From: Alphaproteobacteria bacterium
GTDB taxonomy: Bacteria; Pseudomonadota; Alphaproteobacteria; Rhodospirillales; Casp-alpha2
Reading direction: 5' to 3'
DNA length: 64,000 nt
Assembly (NCBI GenBank): GCA_024279135.1
Contig: JAJRRU010000039.1
Span: 186,001-250,000 of the forward strand
Shown: in pieces, positions 25,542-35,555 of the stretch
Layout: each line of letters starts with the position of its first letter
Numbering within the stretch: position 1 is the stretch's first letter
The notes under the pieces: generated by a model
Database searches by the model: none
What the model was told of the DNA's origin: nothing
Seen by the model: only the letters and a program-made list of their open reading frames with translations
Made by a program: the position numbers and the translations under genes

Positions 25542-26786
25542 ATGGCTGTGAATACGAATACGGATTTTGAAGGCGAAGAGACAGCATTACTGGCTCGACT
25601 GACTCGTGTACACGATAACGCGGCGGGCAGTTTTGCCGTCCATATGCATTTATCAAACCTGCGCGAGAGCAACAAACAATCATACTTTATCACTATAGCG
25701 GCGCGGGTTTTTGAAGATTTTCTGAATGAACACGAAGCACAATTATTCACAATTTTTAACGGCGATCTGGTTCTGGTTTGCCGGAATATTGAGGTCGATA
25801 CGGTTGATGTTGTCATTGACAAGGTCCGGGCACTTTTCCCCGAAGACCCCCTGACGCTAAATGATCCTGGCTCCTTTGATGATCATTTCGCTTCCTGGCA
25901 TGACTTGTCACAACCCGATGAGCTTCAGGCTTTCACGACAACGGTAAATGAAATTATCGACTCGGCTAAGAATTTCCTGGAAACCAGTCGAAACAAATTG
26001 CAGGGCAAGGCACTGGAAGAAAGCTTTGGAACGCCGCTCGCAGCAGATAACCTGTCGGCAATCAATCAACAGATGAAGCGAACCCAGATTGCCGATCTGA
26101 TCCGCAACCAATCAGTTTATCGCGTCATTCCCGGCGAGAAAGGCGAGATTGTCTTTCGGGAATATTTTATTGCCATGACGGAATTGAAAGCCCGCGTGGC
26201 ACCGGGCATCAATCTGTTCTCCAGCCCCTGGCTGTTTCAATACCTGACGGAGACCCTCGACAAACGTATGCTGGCCGTTATCGGCAAACGTAATCTTTCA
26301 GATATGGTCGATCCCATCAGCCTGAATATGAATATCGACACGATTATGTCCCGTGACTTCCAGAAATTTAACGAAACGGCCTCATCGTTCACCAAGAATA
26401 TTGTTATTGAATTCCAGATGATCGATATCTTTTCAGATATGAATACCTATCGGCACGCCTGCGACTTCCTGCATGAATGTGGCTACAAGGTATTGGTTGA
26501 CGGCCTGAACCCAATGATTATCAACTACTTTGATCCGTCCATGTTGCTCTCTGATTATCTGAAAATTAACTGGGGCCCGGAATTTACCGGCGATGAAAAC
26601 GGAGATGCCATTAATGAAGTGCGCGAAGTGGTCAAACATGCAGGCAAAGAACACGTAATCCTTGCCCGTGTCGATAGCCAGGATGCCATCCGGTGGGGTG
26701 CATCAATCGGGATCACACGGTATCAGGGATATTTTATTGACCGGCTTGTTCTGGCGTTGCGTGCTCAGAAGAGGCGTGACAAATGA
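25542..26786 (+). CDS. Degenerate GGDEF-EAL-like protein, copy A
   Basis: About 414 aa (ATG at 25542; a GTG at 25527 is also possible). The N-terminal part ('FAVHMHLSNLRESNKQSYFI', then 'QLFTIFNGDLVLVCRN') follows a GGDEF-domain pattern, with NGDL in place of GGDEF. The C-terminal part follows an EAL pattern but without EAL: 'NIVIEFQMIDIFSDM', 'GYKVLVDGLNPMIINYF', 'YLKINW' and 'GITRYQGYFIDRLV'. Catalytic acids are largely missing, so it is probably not a cyclase or phosphodiesterase. It may bind a nucleotide or act as a partner protein. It overlaps copy B by 4 bases (ATGA). The homology is my reading of motifs. Confidence 0.65.
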   Translation: MAVNTNTDFEGEETALLARLTRVHDNAAGSFAVHMHLSNLRESNKQSYFITIAARVFEDFLNEHEAQLFTIFNGDLVLVCRNIEVDTVDVVIDKVRALFPEDPLTLNDPGSFDDHFASWHDLSQPDELQAFTTTVNEIIDSAKNFLETSRNKLQGKALEESFGTPLAADNLSAINQQMKRTQIADLIRNQSVYRVIPGEKGEIVFREYFIAMTELKARVAPGINLFSSPWLFQYLTETLDKRMLAVIGKRNLSDMVDPISLNMNIDTIMSRDFQKFNETASSFTKNIVIEFQMIDIFSDMNTYRHACDFLHECGYKVLVDGLNPMIINYFDPSMLLSDYLKINWGPEFTGDENGDAINEVREVVKHAGKEHVILARVDSQDAIRWGASIGITRYQGYFIDRLVLALRAQKRRDK

Positions 26787-28093
26787 GCGATAAAGCCATA
26801 ACAAAAAAGAATATTCCGAGCCAGGAAAAGCTGCTTATTGACTATATCCAGCGCATGGAAGAGCACCGGGTCGGGCGATCGGTTGTACAGATACATCTAT
26901 CCAGCCTGCGGCCCTATAATCGGCGCGAATCTCATTTGCGGGCGGCGGCATCATATTTTGAAGGCTTTATCAGTGATCTGTCCGGCCAGCTCTTTATTCT
27001 GCGAGGCGGTGATTTATTCTTCTTCTTCAAGAACGAGATCAGAGCCTCGACCGAAACCGCCGTACAGCAGATAAAATATATGTTCAGCGACGATCCTCTG
27101 GTCGCCGATGAATTAACTATGCATACGGTTTTTTCATCCTGGTTTGATGCGGAATCCCAGTTTTCCGATATTCAGCGTATTATCCAGGTCCTGGTAAATG
27201 CGGAAGAGCGTCGTTCTATCGAAAACAAGAACCGCATGGATGCCCGGTCTGCCTTGAAAGAAAAACAACGTCTCGGCGAACCGCTTACCCCGGAAATTTT
27301 ATCCCGCATGGAATCCGCCCTGCAACGGGCCGACCTGTCTAATTTATTACGCCGACAGTTTGCCTGCTCAATCGATAAAAACCTGATCCCCGAACAGGTA
27401 TTTAGCGAGCTGTTTATATCCATCAAGGATCTGCGTGAGACACTGATGCCCAATGTTAATCTGTTATCAAACCGTTGGTTATTTCAGCATATGACCGAAA
27501 CCCTCGACAAACGTATGCTGTCCATGTTGAATAAAACAGACCGGGTTACCATATCGGGCAATATCAGTTTCAACCTTAATATCCGAACATTGTTATCGCC
27601 AGAATTCGAAAGTTTTGATGCCAGTGTTTCAGCGAACCGGCGCGGAACCATGATTATTGAATTACAAAAAGAGGATATTTTTACCGACCTCAGAGCCTAT
27701 CTTTTTGCCCGTGAATTCATTCAATCCCTTGGTTACAAAATCTTGCTCGATGGCTTAACGCTGCAAACATTACAGATCATCGACCATAATAAAATCGGTG
27801 CGGATATGCTGAAACTGATGTGGAACGCGGAACTGATTGACGGTGGCGAGAATGTTCTGGCCCTGGTACGCACCATGGTTGATGGCATGGGCAGCCGTAA
27901 TGTGGTGCTGTGTCGATGCGATACTCGTGAGGCTATCGATTTTGGTCAAGCTGCCGGCATTGGATTATATCAGGGCCGCTATGTTGAAACCCTGATTGCA
28001 GAAGATGAAAGACGCCGTGACCTGATGAGGCTCAAACGACGCATAGAGCGAGCCAGTGAACCGGGTTTAGGAGACGAAGAAGATGATATGTAA
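26783..28093 (+). CDS. Degenerate GGDEF-EAL-like protein, copy B
   Basis: 436 aa, paralogous to copy A over its whole length. Compare 'RWLFQHMTETLDKRMLSMLN' here with 'PWLFQYLTETLDKRMLAVIG' in A. The N-terminal GGDEF-like site reads 'LRGGDLFFFFKN' (74-83), closer to canonical than A. The C-terminal EAL-like part has 'TMIIELQKEDIFTDLRAY', 'GYKILLDGLTLQT', 'MLKLMW' and 'AGIGLYQGRYVETL', again lacking EAL. The tail is charged. Translational coupling to A suggests that they act together, perhaps as a heterodimer. Function unknown. Confidence 0.65.
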   Translation: MSDKAITKKNIPSQEKLLIDYIQRMEEHRVGRSVVQIHLSSLRPYNRRESHLRAAASYFEGFISDLSGQLFILRGGDLFFFFKNEIRASTETAVQQIKYMFSDDPLVADELTMHTVFSSWFDAESQFSDIQRIIQVLVNAEERRSIENKNRMDARSALKEKQRLGEPLTPEILSRMESALQRADLSNLLRRQFACSIDKNLIPEQVFSELFISIKDLRETLMPNVNLLSNRWLFQHMTETLDKRMLSMLNKTDRVTISGNISFNLNIRTLLSPEFESFDASVSANRRGTMIIELQKEDIFTDLRAYLFAREFIQSLGYKILLDGLTLQTLQIIDHNKIGADMLKLMWNAELIDGGENVLALVRTMVDGMGSRNVVLCRCDTREAIDFGQAAGIGLYQGRYVETLIAEDERRRDLMRLKRRIERASEPGLGDEEDDM

Positions 28094-28139
28094 CAATTCG
28101 GGGTTCCAATTGCTCCCAAACAACAGTGAATAGAGAACC

Positions 28140-28817
28140 ATGCCCCGAAACCCCGCCAATCATGATCCACAAGCAAATCCAGATAAGGCACCGCTGATTA
28201 CCCGTTGGTGGTGGATCCGTCATGCCCCCGTCATTAATGGCGCCGGACGACTCTATGGCCAGATGGATCTGGATTGCGACGTTACTGAAACCGCCCGTTA
28301 TGAAGCCCTGGCACGACATCTTCCCGATGACGCCATCTGGGTTGTGAGCAATCTTTCACGGACCATAAAAACCGCAGAAGCCATTTTGCAGGCCGGGTTG
28401 TCTGGCGCACCCTGTATTACCGAGGCGGATTTTGCCGAACAGGACTTTGGTGACTGGGAAGGGATGAGCTGGCCGGAAATGGAAATCCATGACGCCGCCG
28501 CCTATGAAGATTTCTGGCAGAACCCGACTGGCAATGCGCCGCCTGACGGCGAAAGTTTCCATACGGTCATAAAGCGATGCAGTCCAGCCATTGAGCGTCT
28601 GGTTTCTCAACACAAGGGGCGTGATATCATCAGTATCGGTCATGGCGGCAGTATCCGTGCGGCCATTGCCCATGCCCTTGGACTGGGCCACGAGTACGCC
28701 TTGTCTTTTTGCATCGATAACCTGTCTCTTACCCGCCTTGATCATGTGGAAGGCGGAACACTCAATGGTCACGGTACCGCCTGGAGCATTGGCGGCATCA
28801 ATATGATTGTTAATTAA
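28140..28817 (+). CDS. Histidine phosphatase (phosphoglycerate mutase-like)
   Basis: 225 aa. 'WWWIRHAPVINGAGRLYGQM' has the RH motif of the superfamily. 'SNLSRTIKTAEAIL' and the second His in 'IISIGHGGSIRAAIAHAL' complete the active site, and 'DFAEQDFGDWEGMSW' gives the acidic proton donor. The RHAPV...GQxD pattern resembles alpha-ribazole phosphatase (CobC) of B12 synthesis. That would fit the B12 enzymes in the window, but the generic phosphatase call is safer. It starts 46 bases after copy B. Confidence 0.85.
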   Translation: MPRNPANHDPQANPDKAPLITRWWWIRHAPVINGAGRLYGQMDLDCDVTETARYEALARHLPDDAIWVVSNLSRTIKTAEAILQAGLSGAPCITEADFAEQDFGDWEGMSWPEMEIHDAAAYEDFWQNPTGNAPPDGESFHTVIKRCSPAIERLVSQHKGRDIISIGHGGSIRAAIAHALGLGHEYALSFCIDNLSLTRLDHVEGGTLNGHGTAWSIGGINMIVN

Positions 28818-28839
28818 CCGATAACAAGGTGGAATGATA

Positions 28840-29565
28840 ATGAATCATACGGCAAAAACCAGACGAAATTTCTTGCGCAAGACCATGTCTCTGGCGGCTC
28901 TCGGTACCATGGCAGGCACCGGGCTGTTGAGCGCAGGGTGTGCGCAGTATATCGACAGCCCGCAGGATGTCGCGCCCATGATCATGCAAGAAGCCGAATG
29001 GTCGTTGAGCAATTTCCGCGCAATTGCTGATCTGGCGAAAATCGATACATTGATCCCCGACGCATCCGGCATCCTGATTTTCCCACGGGTGGTCAAAGGC
29101 GGGTTCATCGCCGGTGTGGAACTGGGAACAGGCGTCTTGTTGTCGCGCACAGACACTGGTTGGAGCTACCCGGCATTTTATATGCTCTCGGCTGGCAGTA
29201 TTGGTTTTCAACTGGGCTTGCAGGAGACCGCGATCATCATGATTATCCGCAATCAAAGCGCCCTGGAGTCGATCATCGAACATCAGGGCAAATTCGGGGC
29301 TGAGATAGGCGTCATGGTCGGCTGGAGCGGGATCGGCTACGAAAGTGCGACCACCAGTAATCTGGGGGTGGACATCGTAGCCTTCACCGGCCCCGGCTTC
29401 GGCGTATTTGGTGGTGTGGCCATGGAGGGTGCGGCCATGGTACGCCGCACAGACCTGAACGAATATTTTTACGGTTCCGGTGCCACACCGAGATCTATCG
29501 TGCTGGAAGGGCAATTCACGAACCCGGCAGCCGATGCCCTGCGGGCCGCTATCGACCCACGTTAG
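28840..29565 (+). CDS. SYLF (Ysc84) domain lipoprotein
   Basis: About 241 aa. The ATG at 28840 has AGGTGG 7 bases upstream; the ATG at 28834 is too close to it. The N-terminus combines twin arginines (R8-R9) with a lipobox 'LLSAGC' (C34), suggesting a lipoprotein possibly exported by Tat. The rest is the SYLF domain: 'LIPDASGILIFPRVVKGG', 'GVLLSRTDTGWSYPAFYMLS', 'GSIGFQLGLQETAIIMII' and 'VDIVAFTGPGFGVFGG'. SYLF domains bind lipids. The exact role is unknown. Confidence 0.88.
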   Translation: MNHTAKTRRNFLRKTMSLAALGTMAGTGLLSAGCAQYIDSPQDVAPMIMQEAEWSLSNFRAIADLAKIDTLIPDASGILIFPRVVKGGFIAGVELGTGVLLSRTDTGWSYPAFYMLSAGSIGFQLGLQETAIIMIIRNQSALESIIEHQGKFGAEIGVMVGWSGIGYESATTSNLGVDIVAFTGPGFGVFGGVAMEGAAMVRRTDLNEYFYGSGATPRSIVLEGQFTNPAADALRAAIDPR

Positions 29566-29607
29566 GGTAAGATCACAGGCTAAAAATTACAGGCACAAGA
29601 TTACAGG

Positions 29608-30921
29608 CTACAGGATAAATTTCGACAAATCGGCATTTTTGGCCATTTCACCGACGGTATCACGCACGTACCCGGCGTCGATGACATGGCTGCTGCCGCT
29701 TTTATCACTAGCCGTAAAGCTGATTTCTTCCAGTAATTTTTCCAGAACTGTATGCAACCGTCGCGCACCAATGTTTTCCACACTGTAATTGATTTCCTCG
29801 GCCAGCATGGCGATTTCCTCTATGGCATCATCGTCAAAGGTGAGGGCTACTTCTTCTACTCCCAACAGCGCGATATACTGTTTTATCAGGCTGGCTTCCG
29901 GTTCAACCAATATGCGTTTCAGGTCTTCCCGGCTCAAAGCATTGAGCTCGACCCTGATAGGCAGACGGCCCTGTAATTCGGGCAGCATATCGGACGGTTT
30001 GGAGAGATGAAAAGCGCCCGAGGCAATAAACAGAATATGATCGGTTTTCAGTGTCCCGCGTTTGGTACTGACGGTGGTTCCCTCAATCAACGGTAACAGG
30101 TCACGCTGTACACCCTCGCGGCTGACGTCCGAGCCGCCTTTTTCCGAGCGCACGGTGATTTTGTCAATTTCGTCAATGAAAACAATGCCATTATTCTCAA
30201 CATTTTCAATAGCTTCGGAAATAATCTTATCTTCATCGAGCAACTTATCGGCCTCTTCGGCCAGCAGGACTTCATAAGAGTCTACCACCGACATGCGTTT
30301 GGCCTTGGTAGCCCCGCCACCGAAAGCTTTACCGAACATATCATTCAGGTTGAGCATACCCATCTGGGCACCGGGCATTCCGGGGATGTCGATGGTCGGC
30401 ATTTGACCCGATGACTGGTCGGATACCTGCAACTCAATTTCCTTGTCATCGAGTACTCCTTCGCGCAACTTTTTGCGAAATTTCTGACGTGTCTCAGCAC
30501 TGGCATTATCGCCGACCAGAGCGTCAATAACCCGTTCCTCGGCCAGCAATTCAGCCTTGGCGACGACCTGCTTGCGCAAGCGTTCACGAACCATGTGGAT
30601 GGAAAGCTCGACCAGATCACGAATGATCTGTTCCACATCGCGGCCCACGTAGCCAACCTCGGTGAATTTGGTGGCTTCGACCTTGATAAACGGCGCGTCA
30701 GCCAACTTTGCCAGCCGCCGGGCAATCTCCGTCTTGCCAACGCCGGTCGGCCCGATCATCAGAATATTCTTCGGCACGACCTCTTCTCGCATATCATCGT
30801 CCAGTTGCTGGCGTCGCCAACGATTTCGCAGAGCAATAGCAACGGCACGTTTGGCATCATTCTGCCCGATAATATGGCGATCAAGTTCGGAGACAATCTC
30901 GCGGGGTGTAAAACTCTTCAT
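29608..30921 (-). CDS. hslU: HslU, ATPase subunit of the HslUV protease
   Basis: 437 aa, full family length. '[20 protein letters not shown]' and '[20 protein letters not shown]' (Walker A) open the protein, with the pore motif 'EVGYVGRD', Walker B '[11 protein letters not shown]', and the C-terminal '[18 protein letters not shown]' typical of HslU. It unfolds substrates and feeds them to HslV in the cytoplasm. Its start overlaps hslV by 4 bases. No heat-inducible element is visible between the two. Confidence 0.97.
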   Translation of the reverse strand: MKSFTPREIVSELDRHIIGQNDAKRAVAIALRNRWRRQQLDDDMREEVVPKNILMIGPTGVGKTEIARRLAKLADAPFIKVEATKFTEVGYVGRDVEQIIRDLVELSIHMVRERLRKQVVAKAELLAEERVIDALVGDNASAETRQKFRKKLREGVLDDKEIELQVSDQSSGQMPTIDIPGMPGAQMGMLNLNDMFGKAFGGGATKAKRMSVVDSYEVLLAEEADKLLDEDKIISEAIENVENNGIVFIDEIDKITVRSEKGGSDVSREGVQRDLLPLIEGTTVSTKRGTLKTDHILFIASGAFHLSKPSDMLPELQGRLPIRVELNALSREDLKRILVEPEASLIKQYIALLGVEEVALTFDDDAIEEIAMLAEEINYSVENIGARRLHTVLEKLLEEISFTASDKSGSSHVIDAGYVRDTVGEMAKNADLSKFIL

Positions 30922-31466
30922 AATGCCTCGATGGTAATGTTCGTATTGGTGTAAACACAGATTTCTGCTGCAATTTCAAGCGAGCGTCGCACGATGGCCT
31001 CGGCGTTCAGATCATCGCGGTCGGTCATGGCGCGCGCAGCAGCCAGGGCGTAATTGCCACCCGATCCAATGGCGATCATGCCATCCTCGGGTTCCAGCAC
31101 ATCGCCGGTACCGGTCAGCACCAGCGATACCGTCTTGTCGGCGACGATCATCATGGCCTCCAGTCGGCGTAAATACCGGTCCGTACGCCAGTCCTTGGCC
31201 ATTTCCACACAAGCTCGTGTCAACTGGCCGGGGTGTTTTTCCAGTTTGCCTTCGAGGCGTTCGAACAACGTGAATGCGTCTGCCGTGGCTCCGGCAAAAC
31301 CGGCGATAACCTGCCCATTGCTGAGTTGGCGAACCTTGCGGGCATTGCCCTTGATAACCGTGCTGCCGAGCGAGACCTGACCATCCCCCCCGATAACCAC
31401 TTTGCCATCTTTTCGAACCGTAACGATTGTTGTGCCATGCCAGACAGGCGTCGTGTCATTTGTCAT
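30918..31466 (-). CDS. hslV: HslV, proteolytic subunit of the HslUV protease
   Basis: 182 aa from the ATG at 31466; an upstream ATG at 31535 would add an unlikely extension. '[20 protein letters not shown]' shows the catalytic Thr after a short propeptide ([11 protein letters not shown]), a form common in alphaproteobacteria. '[20 protein letters not shown]' and '[17 protein letters not shown]' are also diagnostic. It forms a two-ring threonine protease with HslU. The gene is divergent from hisB. Confidence 0.96.
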   Translation of the reverse strand: MTNDTTPVWHGTTIVTVRKDGKVVIGGDGQVSLGSTVIKGNARKVRQLSNGQVIAGFAGATADAFTLFERLEGKLEKHPGQLTRACVEMAKDWRTDRYLRRLEAMMIVADKTVSLVLTGTGDVLEPEDGMIAIGSGGNYALAAARAMTDRDDLNAEAIVRRSLEIAAEICVYTNTNITIEAL

Positions 31467-31507
31467 ACTATTTTCCAAATCATACCTTGTGGGATCTGTA
31501 CCAGATG

Positions 31508-31536
31508 ATTTAGTCCTCTCGCGGGGCGGACTCAAG
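31508..31536 (-). promoter_or_regulatory. Possible heat-shock-type promoter of hslVU
   Basis: On the minus strand CTTGAG (31531-31536) and CTAAAT (31508-31513) are 17 bases apart, 42 bases upstream of the hslV start. CTTG with an A+T-rich -10 at this spacing resembles alphaproteobacterial RpoH promoters. The -10 is weak, so this is tentative. Confidence 0.3.
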
Positions 31537-31638
31537 ACCCCGGTGCAAAATTAGCCTAATTTAGACATTCATGTACCTTGGTATAAGATGAAAGACCTGA
31601 TACAAGACTGTTCAAATTGGATTTTATGGAGCCAGACA

Positions 31639-32238
31639 ATGCGCCAGGCATCAGTAGAACGCAACACCGGTGAAACCAGCATCAAGATCAGTCTTGATCT
31701 GGATGGCACGGGGAAATATGACATTTCCACTGGAATCGGTTTTCTCGATCACATGCTGGAGCAACTTTCCCGCCATAGCCTGCTCGACCTGACGGTCAGG
31801 GCCGAGGGCGATCTGCATATCGATTTCCACCACACCACGGAAGATACCGGCATAGCCATCGGTGAGGCGGTCTCACAAGCGCTCGGCAATCGGGCCGGTA
31901 TCACCCGATTTGGCAGTGCCATTATTCCCATGGATGAGACCCTGAGCCGGGTATCGCTGGACTTGTCAAACCGGCCATATCTGATCTGGAAAGTGGATTT
32001 CACCAAGCCCAAACTGGGCGACATGGATACGGAATTATTCAAGGAATGGTTTCAGGCCTTCGCCCAGTCAGCGGGTATGACCCTGCACGTGGAAAATCTG
32101 TATGGCGACAACAACCACCACATCGTTGAATCCTGCTTCAAGGCTTTGGCACGCAGCCTGCGTGAAGCCATAACCATCGATCTGCGTAAATCCGATGCGG
32201 TGCCATCAACGAAGGGTGTGCTCGGCGGATCTCTGTGA
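31639..32238 (+). CDS. hisB: Imidazoleglycerol-phosphate dehydratase
   Basis: 199 aa from the ATG at 31639 ([13 protein letters not shown]), the normal length for the monofunctional enzyme. Duplicated metal-binding motifs are present: '[13 protein letters not shown]', '[16 protein letters not shown]' and '[15 protein letters not shown]'. It dehydrates imidazole glycerol phosphate in histidine synthesis. First gene of a run hisB, DUF2628, hisH, hisA, hisF, hisE, hinT. Its stop overlaps the next start (TGATG). Confidence 0.97.
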   Translation: MRQASVERNTGETSIKISLDLDGTGKYDISTGIGFLDHMLEQLSRHSLLDLTVRAEGDLHIDFHHTTEDTGIAIGEAVSQALGNRAGITRFGSAIIPMDETLSRVSLDLSNRPYLIWKVDFTKPKLGDMDTELFKEWFQAFAQSAGMTLHVENLYGDNNHHIVESCFKALARSLREAITIDLRKSDAVPSTKGVLGGSL

Positions 32239-32636
32239 TGCAAATTTACAGTGTCCATGTACGCAGACACGCCCTGGACCCCGACCACGACATCGTGCTG
32301 GTCAAGGAAGGTTTTAGCTGGCTTGCCATGCTGTTTACCGTGCTGTGGGCTTTGTGGTTCCGGCTGTGGTTATTGGCCGCCATCGTGACGGTGCTCATGG
32401 TCGCGACAGGCGTACTCGGCAATTGGCTCAACGTGGCCCCGTGGCTGGTCGGGGTGATTCATATAGCCATCGCCATGATCTGTGGCCTGATCGCCAGTGA
32501 TGCGCGGTGTGCCTCTCTTGCAAATCAGGGTTTTGAGGCCGTGGATCTGGTTTCGGGATCATCGCGGGAAGAGGCAGAGGTTCGTTTTCTTGATCGCAAC
32601 CCTGCAACGGCTGACATATTCAGCGAACGATTTTAA
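32238..32636 (+). CDS. DUF2628 small membrane protein
   Basis: 132 aa. '[20 protein letters not shown]' followed by '[20 protein letters not shown]' is the DUF2628 pattern, with three hydrophobic segments and a charged C-terminus. The ATG at 32238 overlaps the hisB stop. Its insertion between hisB and hisH recurs in alphaproteobacteria, but no role in histidine synthesis is established. Confidence 0.85.
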   Translation: MQIYSVHVRRHALDPDHDIVLVKEGFSWLAMLFTVLWALWFRLWLLAAIVTVLMVATGVLGNWLNVAPWLVGVIHIAIAMICGLIASDARCASLANQGFEAVDLVSGSSREEAEVRFLDRNPATADIFSERF

Positions 32637-32652
32637 TAGAGGGCCTTCAAGG

Positions 32653-33306
32653 ATGCCATCGTCTGAAACGATTGCCATTATCGATTATGGTTCGGGGAAT
32701 TTACGATCCGCCGCCAAGGCGTTCGAGCGCGCCATTCGCGAAAGCGGCTCCGGTCAGCGTGTGGTGGTCACAAACGACCCTGATCAGGTCCGCCGGGCAA
32801 CGCGTATCGTGCTGCCCGGTGTGGGGGCCTTCGGTGACTGTCTGGCCGGACTGTCGGCCATCGATGGCATTGTTGAGGCGTTACGCGACGCAGTACTGGA
32901 CCGGGGGCGACCCTTTTTGGGTATCTGCGTTGGTATGCAACTGCTGGCGAGTTCTGCGCAAGAGTATGGCGATCATACGGGCCTGGACTGGATAGCGGGG
33001 CATGTGGAATTACTCAGGCCCGACGATCCGTCCCTGAAAATTCCCCACATGGGCTGGAACACCCTGCACATGGTGAACCAGCACCCTATATTTGAAGGGC
33101 TGGAAGACGGTGAACATGTATATTTTGTCCATTCAAACCATCTTGAAATTCAATATCCACAAGACCGGATCGCCATTACCAACTATGGTGGAGAAATTAC
33201 GGCCATGGTCGGACGGGACAATATTGTGGGAACCCAGTTTCACCCGGAAAAAAGTCAGGCCGCCGGCATACACCTGTTGCAGAACTTCTTAACCTGGAAA
33301 CCATAA
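32653..33306 (+). CDS. hisH: Imidazole glycerol phosphate synthase, glutaminase subunit
   Basis: 217 aa from the ATG at 32653 ([20 protein letters not shown]), preceded by AAGG. Class I amidotransferase with the nucleophile in '[11 protein letters not shown]' and the His-Glu pair in '[10 protein letters not shown]'. It supplies ammonia from glutamine to HisF. Earlier in-frame ATGs lie inside the DUF2628 gene and are discounted. Confidence 0.96.
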   Translation: MPSSETIAIIDYGSGNLRSAAKAFERAIRESGSGQRVVVTNDPDQVRRATRIVLPGVGAFGDCLAGLSAIDGIVEALRDAVLDRGRPFLGICVGMQLLASSAQEYGDHTGLDWIAGHVELLRPDDPSLKIPHMGWNTLHMVNQHPIFEGLEDGEHVYFVHSNHLEIQYPQDRIAITNYGGEITAMVGRDNIVGTQFHPEKSQAAGIHLLQNFLTWKP

Positions 33307-33323
33307 CGAGGATTTTATTGCGC

Positions 33324-34055
33324 ATGATTTTATTTCCGGCAATTGATTTGAAAGACGGCCAATGTGTCCGCCTGTTGCATGGCGACATGAATGAAGTCAC
33401 CGTTTTCAGTGACTCTCCCGGCACCCAGGCCAAAGCATTTACCGAAGCCGGCTGTGAATATATCCATGTGGTTGATCTGAACGGCGCCTTTGAAGGCCGC
33501 CCGGTCAACGGCGAGGCCGTCGATGCCATCCTGGCCGCCGTGGACGTACCGGTTCAACTGGGCGGCGGCATACGCGATATGGATACCATTGAATATTGGC
33601 TGAACCGGGGTGTCGCCCGGGTTATTCTGGGCACCGTTGCCTTGCGTAAACCCGATCTGGTGGTTACCGCCTGTGCCAACTATCCAGAACAGATCGTCGT
33701 GGGTATCGATGCCCGTGATGGCAAGGTCGCCATCGAGGGCTGGGCCGATACTTCGGAAGTCACGGCCCTTGATCTGGCAGAGAATTACGAACACACAGGC
33801 GTGGCGGCAATAATCTATACCGATATAAGCCGCGATGGTGCCATGCAGGGGCCAAATATTGAGGCCACACGGACACTGGCGGATAAAACAGCCATCCCGA
33901 TTATTGCCTCTGGTGGGGTCTCGAGCATGGCTGATTTGCAAGGCCTGCGCGATGGCATCCCCAACCTGGCGGGCATCATCACCGGGCGCGCGGTTTATGA
34001 CGGCAAAATCGATCTTGCCGAGGGTGTCGCAATGCTGAAAGAAAGCCCGTGTTAA
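33324..34055 (+). CDS. hisA: ProFAR isomerase
   Basis: 243 aa. '[20 protein letters not shown]' at the N-terminus with catalytic Asp, '[14 protein letters not shown]', '[20 protein letters not shown]', and the second catalytic Asp in '[14 protein letters not shown]'. A (beta/alpha)8 isomerase of histidine synthesis. The ATG at 33324 is preferred to the TTG at 33318. It overlaps hisF by 7 bases. Confidence 0.97.
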   Translation: MILFPAIDLKDGQCVRLLHGDMNEVTVFSDSPGTQAKAFTEAGCEYIHVVDLNGAFEGRPVNGEAVDAILAAVDVPVQLGGGIRDMDTIEYWLNRGVARVILGTVALRKPDLVVTACANYPEQIVVGIDARDGKVAIEGWADTSEVTALDLAENYEHTGVAAIIYTDISRDGAMQGPNIEATRTLADKTAIPIIASGGVSSMADLQGLRDGIPNLAGIITGRAVYDGKIDLAEGVAMLKESPC

Positions 34056-34807
34056 AAGCCCGGATTATCCCCTGTCTGGATGTGGAAAACGGCCGGGTGG
34101 TCAAGGGTGTTAATTTCCTCGATCTGGTGGATGCTGGCGACCCTGTGGAACAGGCCCGCCTCTATGACAAGGCCGGGGCCGATGAGCTGTGTTTCCTCGA
34201 CATCACGGCCAGCAGCGACAACCGTGAAACTATTTTCGACGTGGTCGCCAAGACCGCCGAAGAATGTTTCATGCCGCTGACGGTGGGTGGCGGGGTGCGT
34301 AGCCTGAACGATATTCGAAAATTACTGCTGGCCGGATCGGACAAGGTATCCATCAATACCGCGGCTGTGAACGACCCGGATTTTGTCCGCGAGGCCGCCC
34401 AGAAGTTCGGCACCCAGTGCATCGTGGTTTCCATTGATGCCAAATCCGTCGGCGACCGGTTCGAGATTTTCACCCATGGCGGGCGCACCGCCACCGGCAT
34501 CGATGCGGTTGAGTTTGCCCGGCGCATGGTCGGCTACGGGGCGGGTGAAATCTTGCTCACTTCCATGGATCGCGATGGCACCAAGATCGGTTTCAACCTG
34601 CCCCTGACACGGGCCGTATCGGACGCGGTCTCGGTACCGGTCATCGCCTCGGGCGGGGTTGGTACCCTGGATCATCTGGTCGAGGGCATTACCGAAGGCC
34701 ATGCTTCTGCGGTGCTGGCGGCGTCTATATTCCATTTCGGCACCTACACCATAGCCCAGGCAAAACACCACATGCAGGCCGCGGGCATCCCCATGCGCCT
34801 GGAATAA
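34049..34807 (+). CDS. hisF: Imidazole glycerol phosphate synthase, cyclase subunit
   Basis: 252 aa, GTG start inside the end of hisA. '[20 protein letters not shown]' with the catalytic Asp, '[20 protein letters not shown]', '[16 protein letters not shown]' with the second Asp, and '[13 protein letters not shown]'. It works with HisH to form the imidazole ring and AICAR. Its length and motifs are complete. Confidence 0.97.
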   Translation: MLKARIIPCLDVENGRVVKGVNFLDLVDAGDPVEQARLYDKAGADELCFLDITASSDNRETIFDVVAKTAEECFMPLTVGGGVRSLNDIRKLLLAGSDKVSINTAAVNDPDFVREAAQKFGTQCIVVSIDAKSVGDRFEIFTHGGRTATGIDAVEFARRMVGYGAGEILLTSMDRDGTKIGFNLPLTRAVSDAVSVPVIASGGVGTLDHLVEGITEGHASAVLAASIFHFGTYTIAQAKHHMQAAGIPMRLE

Positions 34808-34829
34808 CCCAGAGAGAGTTTTTTTTAGA

Positions 34830-35156
34830 ATGACCGAACCCAAAAGCCAAATTCTGCAGGAACTGTTTGAGCTGATCGAAAGCCGCAAGGGTGGCGATCC
34901 AAAAGCCTCCTATACGGCCCAGCTTCTTGATGCGGGAAGCGAAAAAATAGCCCGCAAGGTAGCCGAAGAATCCATCGAGGTAGTCATCGCTGCGGTTCAT
35001 GAAACCCCGGAACGGCTGGTCAGTGAAAGTGCCGATGTGCTCTATCACCTGCTGGTCCTGTGGGCCCATGCCGGGATCACCCCCGACCAGGTCTGGCAGG
35101 CTTTGGAAAAGCGTCGCGGCACCTCAGGGATTACCGAAAAACAGTCACGCAGCTAA
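34830..35156 (+). CDS. hisE: Phosphoribosyl-ATP pyrophosphohydrolase
   Basis: 108 aa. The all-alpha MazG-like fold is recognisable from 'SYTAQLLDAGSEKIARKVAE', 'EESIEVVIAA' and 'SESADVLYHLLVLWAHAGIT', whose Glu and Asp residues bind magnesium. It performs the second step of histidine synthesis. A separate hisE (not fused to hisI) is normal for alphaproteobacteria; hisI is not in the window. Confidence 0.96.
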   Translation: MTEPKSQILQELFELIESRKGGDPKASYTAQLLDAGSEKIARKVAEESIEVVIAAVHETPERLVSESADVLYHLLVLWAHAGITPDQVWQALEKRRGTSGITEKQSRS

Positions 35157-35186
35157 TGGCATTTAACCCCGGGAAAGGCAATTGAG

Positions 35187-35543
35187 ATGTATGATACGGA
35201 AAATATATTTGCAAAAATCCTGCGCGGAGAAATTCCCTGCACAAAACTCCTCGAAGACGAGCACAGCCTGGCATTTGCGGACATCAACGCCCAGGCACCG
35301 GTTCACGCGCTGGTAATTCCCAAGGGTGCCTATGTGGATATGAATGACTTTACCCGCAATGCGTCAGATCAAGAGATTGCTTCCCTGATGCGCTGTGCGG
35401 CCCGAGTGGCGCACGATCTGGGCGCGGACGAAAGCGGTTATCGAATAATCGCCAATACCGGAGGTGATGCCAATCCCGAAGTCCCTCACCTGCACATCCA
35501 TATTCTGGGCGGCAGAAATTTAGGGGCCATGTTACCCGGTTAA
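35187..35543 (+). CDS. HIT family protein (HinT-like)
   Basis: 118 aa. 'FAKILRGEIPCTKLLEDEHS', 'HALVIPKGAY' and the terminal histidine triad 'HLHIHILGGR' define the HinT branch, a purine nucleoside phosphoramidase. It follows hisE by 30 bases in the same direction, an arrangement often seen in alphaproteobacteria. Its stop is 12 bases from the convergent comM stop. Confidence 0.95.
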   Translation: MYDTENIFAKILRGEIPCTKLLEDEHSLAFADINAQAPVHALVIPKGAYVDMNDFTRNASDQEIASLMRCAARVAHDLGADESGYRIIANTGGDANPEVPHLHIHILGGRNLGAMLPG

Positions 35544-35555
35544 AACCACGCCCGG

